Assembly: GCA_039679645.1 (NCBI GenBank)
Contig: JBDKUO010000065.1
Span: 1-64,000 of the forward strand
Direction: 5' to 3'
From: Armatimonadota bacterium
Lineage (GTDB): Bacteria > Armatimonadota > UBA5829
Length of the DNA: 64,000 nt
A program made the translations under genes and the position numbers. The notes beneath the pieces were generated by a model. It did not search any database. It saw only the letters and a list, made by a program, of their open reading frames with translations, and had not been told where the DNA came from. Each line of letters opens with the position of its first letter. Positions within the stretch are counted from its first letter, which is position 1. This document shows positions 8,712 to 17,219 of the stretch, piece after piece.

Positions 8712-9293
8712 ATGCTTCTGCTGCGTGATCTGCTCAAATTGTGCGAGACGGGCAATAACGATGCTGTTGCGGAGCTTGTCCGCCGCTTCCGGCCATGGGC
8801 GCTGGATTTCGCATCTGCAATCCTGGACGATCATGACCTCGCGGAAGACGCCGTGCAGGAAGCATTCATAACCGCAATCACACACCTATGCGATCTTCGT
8901 GAGCCAAATGCATTTCCGGGCTGGTTCCGGCAGATCATCCGCACGCAGGCCAGTCGTATTCTTCGTATACGCAAAGAACTGCCGATTGAACAGGGTGATC
9001 TACTCGCTTCATATGACTGTTCGGCGCAGGACCAACTTCAATCTAAAGAACTCCGCGTCGTGGTCCGTGATGCTTTAAGGTCGCTTCCAAGCATAGGACG
9101 TGATGCAGCGGAAATGTTCTATCTTGAAGAGATGAGCTGTGCGAGCATATCGGACCTGCTTGCAGTGCCGGAAGGCACTGTGAGACGCCGGCTCTTCGAT
9201 GCCAGGGCTCGGCTTAGAGATTTGCTGCTTGGCTATGTCCAAGGTGAAGAGCCGGATCGCGAAGAGCACAAGGACCCAGGATTCCCCCTGTGA
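8712..9293 (+). CDS. ECF-type RNA polymerase sigma factor
   Basis: 193 residues. Region 2 (about 18-90) contains the core-binding segment DLAEDAVQEAFITA, and region 4 (about 125-180) contains a helix-turn-helix reading CASISDLLAVPEGTVRRRL. This is the layout of group IV (ECF) sigma factors, which redirect RNA polymerase. GGGAG lies about 10 nt before the ATG. No anti-sigma gene follows. Instead a PilT-like ATPase starts 12 nt downstream, so the pair is probably one transcript. The acidic C-terminal extension (about 180-193) is a possible control site, though this is inference. Confidence 0.85.
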   Translation: MLLLRDLLKLCETGNNDAVAELVRRFRPWALDFASAILDDHDLAEDAVQEAFITAITHLCDLREPNAFPGWFRQIIRTQASRILRIRKELPIEQGDLLASYDCSAQDQLQSKELRVVVRDALRSLPSIGRDAAEMFYLEEMSCASISDLLAVPEGTVRRRLFDARARLRDLLLGYVQGEEPDREEHKDPGFPL

Positions 9294-9305
9294 AAGGAGA
9301 CTGAA

Positions 9306-10340
9306 ATGTCAGAACAATCGTCTGTTGAGCTTGAGAAGTTGGTTATGATGGCTTATTCGCGCGGGGCAAGTGACCTGCACCTGCTCGTTGGTGAGCCGCC
9401 GACACTCCGTATTGATGGCGTGCTGGAGCGTACAGACATTACACCACTTACCGCTAATGAGACCAGGGCAATAGCATCTGCTGTTATGTCGAGTGACAAG
9501 ATCGAGCAGATAGAACGCGAAGGCGGAGCGGTAGAAAGGTCTATAACCTTTGGAGAAGTTGCGGCGAGGTTTTGTGTAGCTCGTGTTTCAGGTGATATCA
9601 GTATTTCAGTTCGCTTGATTCCTACAAGCGTTCCATCTGTCGATATGCTGGGTCTGCCTAAGGGGCTGATTGAGGCAGGAAAAGCTCCCATGGGGCTTAT
9701 AGTATTTTCCGGTCGCATAGGTTCCGGCAAGTCAACTGCAGCGTACAGCCTCCTCGACCACATCAACTCGAACAGCAGCGCTAACATCCATACTCTGGAA
9801 GACCCGATTATGTATCGGCTCATACCGAAGAAATCACTGGTGCAGCAAAGAGAGGTGGGTGTGGATATCCCTGATACTATCTCGGGACTCAGGCAATTGA
9901 TTCATATGGACCCGGATGTCATATTCATGAGCGAGGTGAAAACGCTGGAGGACCTGCAGGCAGTCATAACCGCTGCTGAGACAGGGCATCTGGTCATCAT
10001 GGTAATGCATGCAGACTCACCCGAGGAAGCAATCCAACGAATAGGGGATGTCTTCTCAGAACAAATACGCCCGTTCTATCGGAAAGCGCTTGCTGGTGTG
10101 CTCCGGTGTGTGTCATGCCAGCGCCTCATACCTAAGATAGGTGGAGGGCGAGTCGCGGTATTCGGGGTATTGGTTCCTGATGAAGAGATGAGGACAGCAA
10201 TTGCTGAAGGTGAGGATGTCTTTTCTAGGAAAACTCCACTACCCGAAAATTGCATCCGCATGCCCGACGAGATCAATCGTATGGCCAGGGAGGGGATTAT
10301 CAGCGAGGAGACAGCTAAAGCCTATTTGGCGGATATTTAG
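9306..10340 (+). CDS. PilT-like type IV pilus retraction ATPase
   Basis: 344 residues of PilT/GspE family ATPase: N-terminal PAS-like domain (about 1-100), Walker A GRIGSGKST (137-145), Asp box LEDPIMY, Walker B DPDVIFMSEV (about 201-210, Glu kept) and His box TGHLVIMVMHA (about 225). Hexamers of this family power pilus retraction from the cytoplasmic membrane base. AAAGGAG precedes the ATG. Walker A has R-I in place of the usual P-T, and the Walker B flank (SEVKTLED versus GEMRDLET) is divergent, so it may be a PilT paralogue rather than the main motor. No other pilus motor gene is in the window. Confidence 0.82.
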   Translation: MSEQSSVELEKLVMMAYSRGASDLHLLVGEPPTLRIDGVLERTDITPLTANETRAIASAVMSSDKIEQIEREGGAVERSITFGEVAARFCVARVSGDISISVRLIPTSVPSVDMLGLPKGLIEAGKAPMGLIVFSGRIGSGKSTAAYSLLDHINSNSSANIHTLEDPIMYRLIPKKSLVQQREVGVDIPDTISGLRQLIHMDPDVIFMSEVKTLEDLQAVITAAETGHLVIMVMHADSPEEAIQRIGDVFSEQIRPFYRKALAGVLRCVSCQRLIPKIGGGRVAVFGVLVPDEEMRTAIAEGEDVFSRKTPLPENCIRMPDEINRMAREGIISEETAKAYLADI

Positions 10341-10350
10341 CTGAGTATAC

Positions 10351-10390
10351 TGCGCTTTGCTCTTGCGAAAGCATGCAAGAGCAAAGCGCA
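10351..10390. terminator. Perfect 16-bp hairpin after the PilT-like gene
   Basis: TGCGCTTTGCTCTTGC (10351-10366) pairs perfectly with 10375-10390 around an 8-nt loop, 10 nt after the PilT-like stop. There is no T-run on either side, so it may be a Rho-dependent terminator aid or an mRNA 3'-end stabiliser. Confidence 0.6.
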
Positions 10391-10486
10391 GGAAAATGAC
10401 TGCCGTGCGCATAATTATCTACTTACAGCTAGCGCATACAACGTGACGCATCCGAACATTGCTGCTCTTCCTGGAGGACCTGACCC

Positions 10487-11035
10487 ATGATCCCCAACGC
10501 TTTTTTGATAGGTGAAAAAATATATCTAAGGCCGTTCGAGAAAAGTGACCTCGACTATATCCGCAAGTGGTATAACGATCCCGAACTCAGAGGGTCTATC
10601 TGTGTGACTGAGCCTTATAATGCTGTGAAGACCGAGCAGTGGTTCGACGATATCTGCAAGGACGAGCAGCGTATATGGTTTGCGATTGCTGTGAAAGAAA
10701 ATGACGAAGTGATCGGTGAGTGCGGGCTGCTGCGAATGTTTGTCGCCTGGAAGACCACAGACCTGACCATGATCATAGGCGAACGCGACGCGCATGGCAA
10801 GGGCTATGGGTCTGAAGCGATCCGGCTGCTGCTGGACTATGCATTCGGCTATCTGGGTTTTCATAGAGTAGCTGTTGGAGTGGCCGGTTTCAATGAGGAT
10901 GCGGTCAGATTCTATGAGAAAAACGGCTTCAAACGCGAGGGCATCCAGAGAGACGGCTATTATTATAATTACGAATATCACGATTTTGTGATGATGAGTA
11001 TTCTGGAAGACGAGTATCGGCACACTGCCTCTTGA
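10487..11035 (+). CDS. GNAT-family N-acetyltransferase (RimJ/RimL/SpeG-like)
   Basis: 182 residues spanning one GNAT fold. The acetyl-CoA loop appears as ERDAHGKGYGSEAIRLLLDYAF (about 96-117), the Q/RxxGxG/A motif variant GKGYGS, and NEDAVRFYEKNGFKREG (about 141-157) closes the fold. Similarity is to the RimJ/RimL and SpeG group that acetylates protein N-termini, polyamines or small molecules. Substrate is unknown. TGGAGG lies about 10 nt upstream of the ATG. It faces a PAP2 gene tail to tail, with 12 nt between. Confidence 0.85.
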   Translation: MIPNAFLIGEKIYLRPFEKSDLDYIRKWYNDPELRGSICVTEPYNAVKTEQWFDDICKDEQRIWFAIAVKENDEVIGECGLLRMFVAWKTTDLTMIIGERDAHGKGYGSEAIRLLLDYAFGYLGFHRVAVGVAGFNEDAVRFYEKNGFKREGIQRDGYYYNYEYHDFVMMSILEDEYRHTAS

Positions 11036-11047
11036 TGCCAGCCACGT

Positions 11048-11572
11048 TTACCATTTCCATTGATACCCTATACCTTGAGGTGAAACCATCACATGGTCGC
11101 CGGTGAAGCGCTTGCCTATGAAATATCCAAGAGCAGCGCCGCCGATTACATCGCGCCAATAATGCGATCCGGCTTCTACCCGTGAGTATCCGATTGTGGA
11201 CGCGGTTATATAGGCGGGCCATTTATACTCAGGTCTGTAATCAGCAAGAACGGTGGCCATTGCGAATGCGGCAGCCGTATGACCGCTCGGGAAGCTGGTC
11301 CCGGAATCGCTGTTCGGGCGTTTTTCTCCGACAGCATACTTCAATGCTTCCGTGGCAATGCAGGTAGCTGCGACCGCTTTTGCACACTGTGTAAACTCGT
11401 GCTTATCGGACAGCAAGGATAGCCCACCTGCAGCGAGAAATGGTGTTACCGTACCAGATATTGAGCGTGCAAGAGGTTCTCTGATTACCTCGGAACTCCA
11501 AGCATGTGCGGAGCAGACCATCAGCAAAAAGATCATTAGCGGCACAAATGAACAAGTTGAATTCCTTTTCAT
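11048..11572 (-). CDS. Secreted/membrane PAP2-family phosphatase
   Basis: 174 residues with an N-terminal signal sequence (hydrophobic FVPLMIFLLMVCSAHA). All three PAP2 motifs are present: KYAVGEKRP (about 79), PSGHTAA (about 95) and SRVEAGSHYWRD (about 130), holding the catalytic His pair. Family members dephosphorylate lipid phosphates or undecaprenyl pyrophosphate at the outer face of the membrane. It is shorter and less hydrophobic than six-helix PAP2 enzymes, so it may be periplasmic. Substrate cannot be deduced. Confidence 0.85.
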   Translation of the reverse strand: MKRNSTCSFVPLMIFLLMVCSAHAWSSEVIREPLARSISGTVTPFLAAGGLSLLSDKHEFTQCAKAVAATCIATEALKYAVGEKRPNSDSGTSFPSGHTAAAFAMATVLADYRPEYKWPAYITASTIGYSRVEAGSHYWRDVIGGAALGYFIGKRFTGDHVMVSPQGIGYQWKW

Positions 11573-11738
11573 ATTAAGTTGCAGTTCTCCAAAGTCTGGG
11601 CTTTGCGAATCGATTCAGTGTTTCATCCATGAGTTTATACTGCCAGGGCAGCATTCCGTGTTCCCGGACGATGAGATGAGATGAATGCTGTGATATCTGA
11701 ATAGTGTCATTACAAAGGAAAAAGGCTGTCAGGCACCG

Positions 11739-11832
11739 AATACATTACTTTCAATCGGCACACGACTCGTTCGAGGATCCTGAAGGCAGGCCGACGGTGT
11801 TATTCCGATGATGACTGAAGCCTGTCGCGCTT
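11739..11832 (+). pseudogene. Decayed fragment of the 3' end of prfC
   Basis: This stretch aligns along its length with prfC positions 8480-8572, at about 70% identity by eye. In-frame pieces read NTLLSIGTRLV against NISLSIGTRLV, then EDPEGRPTVLF against EDPEGRPAVLF, then DDD-stop-SL where prfC has DDDWSL. Relative to prfC there are two single-base insertions (near 11770 and 11806), one deletion (near 11826), and the Trp codon is TGA. It has no start and cannot be a gene. The flanks do not match prfC. It is a remnant of an old partial duplication or of a second, lost prfC copy. Confidence 0.8.
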
Positions 11833-11859
11833 GGTACACAATACAAGGGGAGAAATGAT

Positions 11860-14082
11860 ATGTCGAACTCTTTCTTGCGCCGCATAACATTTTGCATTAT
11901 CCTGGCTGTGATCTGCGCTACGGGCTTGTTTGCGGATACAACAGAAAGGACGTCTTCCAATATGTGTGTGCCTAATCTGGCCGCTCATCCGCGCCTGCTA
12001 ATGACGGCTCAGAACATTACAGAGATGAAGAGCCGTATCGAGCACTGCGATTGGGCTCGCGAACAGTGGAGATCAGTCAAGGAAAAAGCTGATGAAGCCC
12101 TGAACGAGGAGATAATCCTGCCGCCTCGCGGAGGCAACTGGCCCCACTGGTATGCGTGTCCGGTGCATGATTGCCCGCTTAGTAAAGGCAAACAGATCGG
12201 TTCGTGGCGCTGGGAACATAAATGCCCGGTCGGCGGCGAGACGCTTTTGGGTGATCCGAGCACACCGAGTAAGGACTACGACAGCTGCGTTCTTGCTGAT
12301 ATTCACACCAAATGGGCACTGGCTATACTCGATCTCGGCATTGCATATCAGATTACTGACGATACCCGTTATTCTTCAAAGGCACGCGACATTTTACTTG
12401 CCTATTCAAAGAAATACCTTGCTTACCCGCTCCACGACATTTACGGGAGAATCGGTCCGCAGAATCTGGGCAAAGACGACAAACCGGCACTTGGCGGTGG
12501 TAGAGTTGGTCCTCAAAATCTGGACGAGGCTGTCTGGCTGATTCCGGTCTGCCAAGGTGCAGACCTCGTGTGGGATACTCTTACTCAGGCCGACCGAGAC
12601 ACGATATCGAATAATATGCTCATGCCTGCCGTAAAAGATGTGTTGATGCCCAATCCGCTCGGTATTCACAACATCCAGTGTTGGCGAAACAGTGCGATAG
12701 GGCTTGTCGGTTTTCTCTTAGGCGATAAAGACCTCATAAGTTACGCAATCGATAATCCCGATACGGGCTTCCGGGCGCAGATAACCAAGGGCGTTACGGC
12801 TGACGGCCAGTGGTGGGAGGGTGCGTGGAGTTATCATTTCTATACCGTATCGGCTATCTGGAGCCTTACCGAAGCTGCGCGCAATTGCGGAATCGACCTC
12901 TATTGTCGGGAGTTCAAGTCGATGTTCGATGCACCTTTGGCAATGGCAATGCCGAACATGTATCTGCCTGCTTTCAATGACAGTGGCGAGGTCAATCTCG
13001 AATCCGAAGAGGACCTATACGAACTGGCTTACGCTCGCTACAAGAATCCTGTTTATCTCGGCCTGCTTGATAAATCCGACAGGCACAACAACTTTGCACT
13101 GTTCTACGGTGAACCAAAGCTGCCTGCAGTGTCGCCAATGAACTGGAAAAGCACTGATTATCCTCACAGTGGCTATGCAGTGCTCACCAAAGGTAAGCGC
13201 GAGATGGCGACGTGGCTTTGTATGAAATATGGGCCGTACGGCACTAGTCATGGTCACCCTGACAAGCTGAGCTTTGTCCTTTATGCAAAAGGACACGTGC
13301 TCGGTATCGATTCGGGCACATCTCGTTATGGTCTGCCGATCCACTCCGCATGGTATAAGACAACTCTTTCGCATAATACGCTCACCGTGGATGAAGAATC
13401 TCAGAAGCCTGTGGAAGGACGCGTGATCTCATTCGGAACCGAGAAAGGCGTGGACTTTGCTTTGTGCGATGCCGGGCCGATCCAAGATGGCGTCCACTTC
13501 ACGCGCGCGGCGGTGATGCTGGATGAAAACCTGATCATCTTTATCGACCAGATACGCTCGGACAAGGACCACATTTATGACATAGCCTATCACCAGTGCG
13601 GCAAGTGGACCAACATCCATCAAGGCACAGCCTGGAACCCACCCGACAAGCTGGGTTACAGCTATTTGAAAGATGCAATAATATGCGGTCTGGGTAAAGG
13701 AATCAATCTAGGCGTCGACGTCGCGCCGGGCAATAAGGTCATGCTTGGCGCGGAAGCCGAAAATGATGCGGAGGTCATCACGGCCACCGGAGTCGGTGCG
13801 AATATTGCGGACCGCGTGCTCGCCGTGATCTTCCGCAAGCATGCGAAGGATATGTCGCTGGCATGGTATATTTCACTGGATGGATCTGCGGTTCGTATCG
13901 AGCGACTGAGCGTGAATGACGAAGGTGGAACCGATATAGCCTCACCAGCGGTAGCCGTCATGGTAACTGATGCGACCGGCAAAAAGTGGTGTCTGCTTTC
14001 CAACCCCGAAAAACGCGAAGTTGCAGTGCTGCTGCCGGACGGCTCTATGTGGCGGGGCAGGTCATTGTTCGCAGTGAAATAG
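11860..14082 (+). CDS. Secreted heparinase II/III-family polysaccharide lyase-like protein
   Basis: 740 residues with a signal peptide (cleavage near LFA-DT, residue 26). The layout is that of heparinase II/III-like proteins: an (alpha/alpha) toroid (about 40-390) and a C-terminal beta-sandwich (about 410-740) holding the family's His-rich signature HGHPDKLSFVLYAKG near 461 and SHNTLTVD near 505. Known members cleave uronic-acid polysaccharides (heparin, alginate, hyaluronan) by beta-elimination. AGGGGAG precedes the ATG by 8 nt. It is preceded by the prfC remnant and appears monocistronic. A CPVHDC-KCPVGG cysteine stretch near 95-125 is an odd insert, possibly metal- or disulfide-bound. Substrate is unknown. 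Confidence 0.8.
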   Translation: MSNSFLRRITFCIILAVICATGLFADTTERTSSNMCVPNLAAHPRLLMTAQNITEMKSRIEHCDWAREQWRSVKEKADEALNEEIILPPRGGNWPHWYACPVHDCPLSKGKQIGSWRWEHKCPVGGETLLGDPSTPSKDYDSCVLADIHTKWALAILDLGIAYQITDDTRYSSKARDILLAYSKKYLAYPLHDIYGRIGPQNLGKDDKPALGGGRVGPQNLDEAVWLIPVCQGADLVWDTLTQADRDTISNNMLMPAVKDVLMPNPLGIHNIQCWRNSAIGLVGFLLGDKDLISYAIDNPDTGFRAQITKGVTADGQWWEGAWSYHFYTVSAIWSLTEAARNCGIDLYCREFKSMFDAPLAMAMPNMYLPAFNDSGEVNLESEEDLYELAYARYKNPVYLGLLDKSDRHNNFALFYGEPKLPAVSPMNWKSTDYPHSGYAVLTKGKREMATWLCMKYGPYGTSHGHPDKLSFVLYAKGHVLGIDSGTSRYGLPIHSAWYKTTLSHNTLTVDEESQKPVEGRVISFGTEKGVDFALCDAGPIQDGVHFTRAAVMLDENLIIFIDQIRSDKDHIYDIAYHQCGKWTNIHQGTAWNPPDKLGYSYLKDAIICGLGKGINLGVDVAPGNKVMLGAEAENDAEVITATGVGANIADRVLAVIFRKHAKDMSLAWYISLDGSAVRIERLSVNDEGGTDIASPAVAVMVTDATGKKWCLLSNPEKREVAVLLPDGSMWRGRSLFAVK

Positions 14083-14314
14083 CAAATATCCCATACTCTG
14101 GTTCTTCGATTCGTTTTTTGTATTAGGCTTTTTCGTTTTGGGGACAAGTTCCAGAATAATCAAAAAGTGAGTTTGTTTGTTGTTATAGGAGGTCGACAGA
14201 TCGCATATGTCAAACCACCTGAGACCCAGAGTACAAAACTACTAACCAAAACCATGCTAGTGCTTTCGCAATTGGGGCTTGGCTGGCTTTGGATAGCCCA
14301 ATTAAAGCTATTCC

Positions 14315-14348
14315 AGATGGACCGGGAGGTCAATGTCCCGGTCCATCT
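14315..14348. terminator. 13-bp perfect hairpin downstream of the DUF362 gene
   Basis: AGATGGACCGGGA (14315-14327) pairs with TCCCGGTCCATCT (14336-14348) around an 8-nt loop. It lies 15 nt beyond the stop of the minus-strand DUF362 gene. The T-run is weak, so it may be a bidirectional terminator between convergent transcripts. The rest of 14083-14314 shows no gene. Confidence 0.65.
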
Positions 14349-14363
14349 AAGCTGCGCTCTGGT

Positions 14364-15458
14364 CTATTCTACTTCTACCAACGCGTAATCCTGACTTCCC
14401 AAACCGATCTTAGCCGATTCCACGCATTGCAAATATGGGTCCTTGCTGTGGATTTTATGGAGCAAGTGACCGTCGATGTCGTCGCGGACAATAAGCGGGT
14501 GGGGCAGTGAGCCCTCTATGAAGTTTTCAGTTTTGATTGAGTCTATCGATGCTTGCTCGACCGAGACGATGTCGGTTCCCGCGAAGACCCCCACGTCCGG
14601 GACAATGGCGGGCGACGAAAATCCCCAGCAATCGCAAAAAGGCGTGACGTTGAGCACATGGTTAATATAGAGCACACGGTCTTGATCGAATGTATCAAGG
14701 CAGGCCTTGGTTGCACGGGCCATGCCGGTCTGGAAGTTACGGATTGCTTCCTGATGCATCTTGATTGCGCCCACGGGGCACGCGAGCACGCAGTGCATGC
14801 AATACCGGCAGTGGTGTGAAAAGATATTCAAAATGCCGTCTTCATTGAATGTGAGCGCGCCGGTCGGGCAGTTGTCGCGGCAGAGGTGACAGTGAGTGCA
14901 CAGCTCTGAGTTCCACTCGAAATCAGTATCTCCGAGAGCGTGTATAGACCCTCGTGTCTTGCAGGTGAAGTTGCCCATGGCGATGTTTTTGATGGCGCCG
15001 CCCCATCCGCACATGCCGTGGCCCTTACCGTGGCTGTAGACGATCATGGCATCGGCATTGTATATTTCACCACACATCTGGGCTTCTTTGAAGCTGAGGT
15101 AATCTATCGGTACAGTGACGAAATATTTCTCATTGAAGCCTGCGGCAGGCACAATCGGCGCGCCGAGGACTTCCTGAGTGTAGCCCCTTGCGATTGCTTC
15201 CGGTATTGCCGGTGTGCCGTCCGTGATGAACGGGTTTCCTCCGGCATCTTTTATCTCCCGGACCAGCATTCTCACAAATAACGGCGGGATAGTAGTGTAG
15301 CCATAGTGACCTCCAAGATGCATCTTGATGGCGACTGTCTTTCCTCCGAACATATCCTTGAGCGGATATCCCTCGAGCAGTCTCTTGAATTTGGCGGGCA
15401 GGCTGGCGTCCGCGCGCAGTTGCTTGAGTTTTGCTGAAGCGAAATGAACCTTACTCAC
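14364..15458 (-). CDS. DUF362-family protein with 2[4Fe-4S] ferredoxin domain
   Basis: 364 residues. An N-terminal DUF362 domain (about 1-175, with KMHLGGHYGYTTIPP and the internal GKGHGMCGWGGAIKN) is followed by a bacterial-type ferredoxin insert with CTHCHLCRDNCP (about 184) and CRYCMHCVLACP (about 218), and a C-terminal DUF362 part ending near SAKIGLGSQDY. Family members are cytoplasmic iron-sulfur proteins of unknown activity, frequent in anaerobes. ATG start. It is divergent from yjbQ across a 210-bp spacer and ends near a strong hairpin. It probably carries electrons for an unknown reaction. Confidence 0.88.
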   Translation of the reverse strand: MSKVHFASAKLKQLRADASLPAKFKRLLEGYPLKDMFGGKTVAIKMHLGGHYGYTTIPPLFVRMLVREIKDAGGNPFITDGTPAIPEAIARGYTQEVLGAPIVPAAGFNEKYFVTVPIDYLSFKEAQMCGEIYNADAMIVYSHGKGHGMCGWGGAIKNIAMGNFTCKTRGSIHALGDTDFEWNSELCTHCHLCRDNCPTGALTFNEDGILNIFSHHCRYCMHCVLACPVGAIKMHQEAIRNFQTGMARATKACLDTFDQDRVLYINHVLNVTPFCDCWGFSSPAIVPDVGVFAGTDIVSVEQASIDSIKTENFIEGSLPHPLIVRDDIDGHLLHKIHSKDPYLQCVESAKIGLGSQDYALVEVE

Positions 15459-15668
15459 GTATCATAGACCTCTCAAAACAATATCGGTGTTTCTCTATAT
15501 TCCGTGCTTTCATTATTTGAAAACCATGAAATAACTTCCGCCGATCTCTGTGAGTAACCTTCGTGAGCGCGGAAATTCGGGCAGGAAGATATCAGCGAGT
15601 GTCGAAGTCCTAATTATACTGAGCGCTTATAAGTTCGGGCTCTCAGCTATTTTGATGGAGTAATTATC

Positions 15669-16070
15669 ATGGAGATATTTCCGGTAAGGACAACGAAACG
15701 GCACCAGTTTGTGGACGTAACTGCCCAGGTGCAAAAATGTGTGGATGAAGCGGGGTTCAAAGATGGTCTGGTGTGTGTGTTTGTCCCGCATACCACTGCC
15801 GGGATCACCATGAACGAAAATGCCGACCCTGATGTCGTGACCGATGTGCTGGAAACACTGGCGAAGGTGATACCCGAACGAGCGGGGTATCGTCATGTGG
15901 AGGGAAACTCGGACTCGCATGTCAAATCGAGCCTTATCGCACCGTCGCTCATCGCGATTGTTGAAGACGGACGTCTTAAGCTCGGAACATGGCAGGCTAT
16001 CTATTTTGCAGAGTTCGATGGTCCCAGAAACAGGCAGTGCTGGGTTAAGATGATTGGAGACGGAAAGTAA
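15669..16070 (+). CDS. yjbQ: YjbQ/UPF0047 family protein
   Basis: 133 residues, the full family length. Conserved features include VPHTTAGITMNENADPDV, the RHVEGNSDSHVKSSLIAPS block and the C-terminal GTWQAIYFAEFDGPR. E. coli YjbQ has weak thiamine-phosphate synthase activity, but the true role of the family is uncertain. TGGAG lies before the ATG at 15669. The downstream gene is convergent, with a bidirectional terminator between. Confidence 0.92.
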   Translation: MEIFPVRTTKRHQFVDVTAQVQKCVDEAGFKDGLVCVFVPHTTAGITMNENADPDVVTDVLETLAKVIPERAGYRHVEGNSDSHVKSSLIAPSLIAIVEDGRLKLGTWQAIYFAEFDGPRNRQCWVKMIGDGK

Positions 16071-16084
16071 GAGATAAATGTGAT

Positions 16085-16111
16085 CGTCGGGGGAGAATCC
16101 ATCCCCCGACG
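16085..16111. terminator. Bidirectional terminator between yjbQ and the STAS gene
   Basis: CGTCGGGGGA (16085-16094) pairs with TCCCCCGACG (16102-16111) around a 7-nt loop. It sits between convergent stop codons at 16070 and 16116 and can serve both strands, although T-runs are short. Confidence 0.75.
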
Positions 16112-16115
16112 TTTA

Positions 16116-16469
16116 CTACGCCTTTACAGCTTCAAGCGCTTCGTCGAGGCTGTCATATATTCCAAACACGGTATTGAGCCGGGTAATTTTCAAGATTCTG
16201 TCGATGGAACCACAGCATTTGATCAGGTTTACGGTTCCGCCGGCCGGCTTTAATTGCTTGGTAGCTGAAAGCAGCGCTCCGAAGCCACTGCTGTCCATAT
16301 AGGTTACTTGCGCGAAATTAATGATTAGATGCTTCTGACCACCGGAAAGAACGGAGTTGATCGCCTCCTTGAACTGGGGAGCGGTGTAGACATCAATTTC
16401 CCCTGTTACGTCCAATACATTCACTCCGTCAACATCACGAACATTTGTCTCTAGACGGATACCCTCCAA
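16116..16469 (-). CDS. STAS-domain anti-sigma factor antagonist
   Basis: 117 residues forming one STAS domain like SpoIIAA/RsbV. The phosphorylatable serine lies in TYMDSSGFGALLSA. In partner switching, such proteins free a target from an anti-sigma kinase when a SpoIIE-type phosphatase removes the phosphate. I chose the TTG start at 16469 because AGGAGG lies 7 nt upstream. A GTG two codons earlier would be only 1 nt from the SD. The reading frame stays open upstream into the next gene, but that part is a shadow. No kinase gene is adjacent. Confidence 0.85.
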   Translation of the reverse strand: MEGIRLETNVRDVDGVNVLDVTGEIDVYTAPQFKEAINSVLSGGQKHLIINFAQVTYMDSSGFGALLSATKQLKPAGGTVNLIKCCGSIDRILKITRLNTVFGIYDSLDEALEAVKA

Positions 16470-16522
16470 TGTCACTCCTCCTGTCTGAAGTTCCAAAAGT
16501 ATACACCCCCTACCAGGCAATG

Positions 16523-17218
16523 TCAACCACTGTGTGGACGCCCGGCGACTATCAGTAAATCGAACGTGATAGATGCGAGCCAGTGCAATACGAAGCCGGG
16601 CACAAATGATTTTGCGTTCAAAGCTATGATACCTAGAATTACTCCGGCGCCAAACGACGCTATGACTTCGATGCCCGGCTTGCCTGCATGCAAAATTCCA
16701 AACGCAATTGCCTGCACAAGAATAGCCGACCACCCGATCGACCGCTGCAGCCCGAAGAGCAGATAGCCTCTGAAGAAAAACTCCCAGCAAAACAGATACA
16801 TGCCGTAGCTGAGTTCCGCATAAATCATCATCATTGGGGCAACCAGAAACGGGTTCTGCTGGGGATAACCGGCAAATGCGGCGGCGAAGTCAGGATATCG
16901 TCTGAATATTGGATAGTAGTCCTGGAAACCCTGCATTCGGCTTGCATAGAGCATCATGAAAAAGAGCGCTGCGAATGCTATTACTAAAACAATCCATATC
17001 CGCCGCCAAGAGCCGAGTAAGAACCCGAATTTGTCCGGTTCCTCACCAAAGAAAAACAGAACCGTGAGCATAGGGATCCAGAATATTCCGATCAGGTTGC
17101 CGACCAAATATTGATTGTAGCTGGTGGCGGCGAAATTGAAGCGCAGAAGCGCCGCGACTATCACCGCTCCCACTATCGCAACCACAACCGTGATAAATCT
17201 GTTCTTTCCCTTGACCAA
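16523..17218 (-). CDS. CPBP-family intramembrane protease-like protein
   Basis: 231 residues with about 6-7 transmembrane helices. The CPBP (Abi/CAAX-like) motifs are visible: WEFFFRGYLLFG (about 142-153), FGILHAGKP (about 173) and HWLASITFDLL (about 214). The first Glu of the usual EExxxR motif is Trp here; the second Glu and Arg are kept. Family members are membrane proteases or scaffolds with varied roles. It begins 2 nt from the stop of the amidohydrolase, so the two are likely co-transcribed, with the STAS gene downstream. Confidence 0.82.
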   Translation of the reverse strand: MVKGKNRFITVVVAIVGAVIVAALLRFNFAATSYNQYLVGNLIGIFWIPMLTVLFFFGEEPDKFGFLLGSWRRIWIVLVIAFAALFFMMLYASRMQGFQDYYPIFRRYPDFAAAFAGYPQQNPFLVAPMMMIYAELSYGMYLFCWEFFFRGYLLFGLQRSIGWSAILVQAIAFGILHAGKPGIEVIASFGAGVILGIIALNAKSFVPGFVLHWLASITFDLLIVAGRPHSG

Positions 17219-17219
17219 A

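Noticed and set aside
11725-11738. GGCTGTCAGGCACC as part of a transposon end
   Set aside because: Resembles REP-like termini known elsewhere, but only one half is present and no transposase or duplication is seen.
14167-14388. Plus-strand ORF downstream of the heparinase-like gene
   Set aside because: Covers the hairpin and overlaps the DUF362 stop; no family resemblance and no suitable SD for its start.
16470-16790. N-terminal extension of the STAS reading frame
   Set aside because: Overlaps the CPBP gene in another frame; a strong SD at the TTG 16469 marks the real start.
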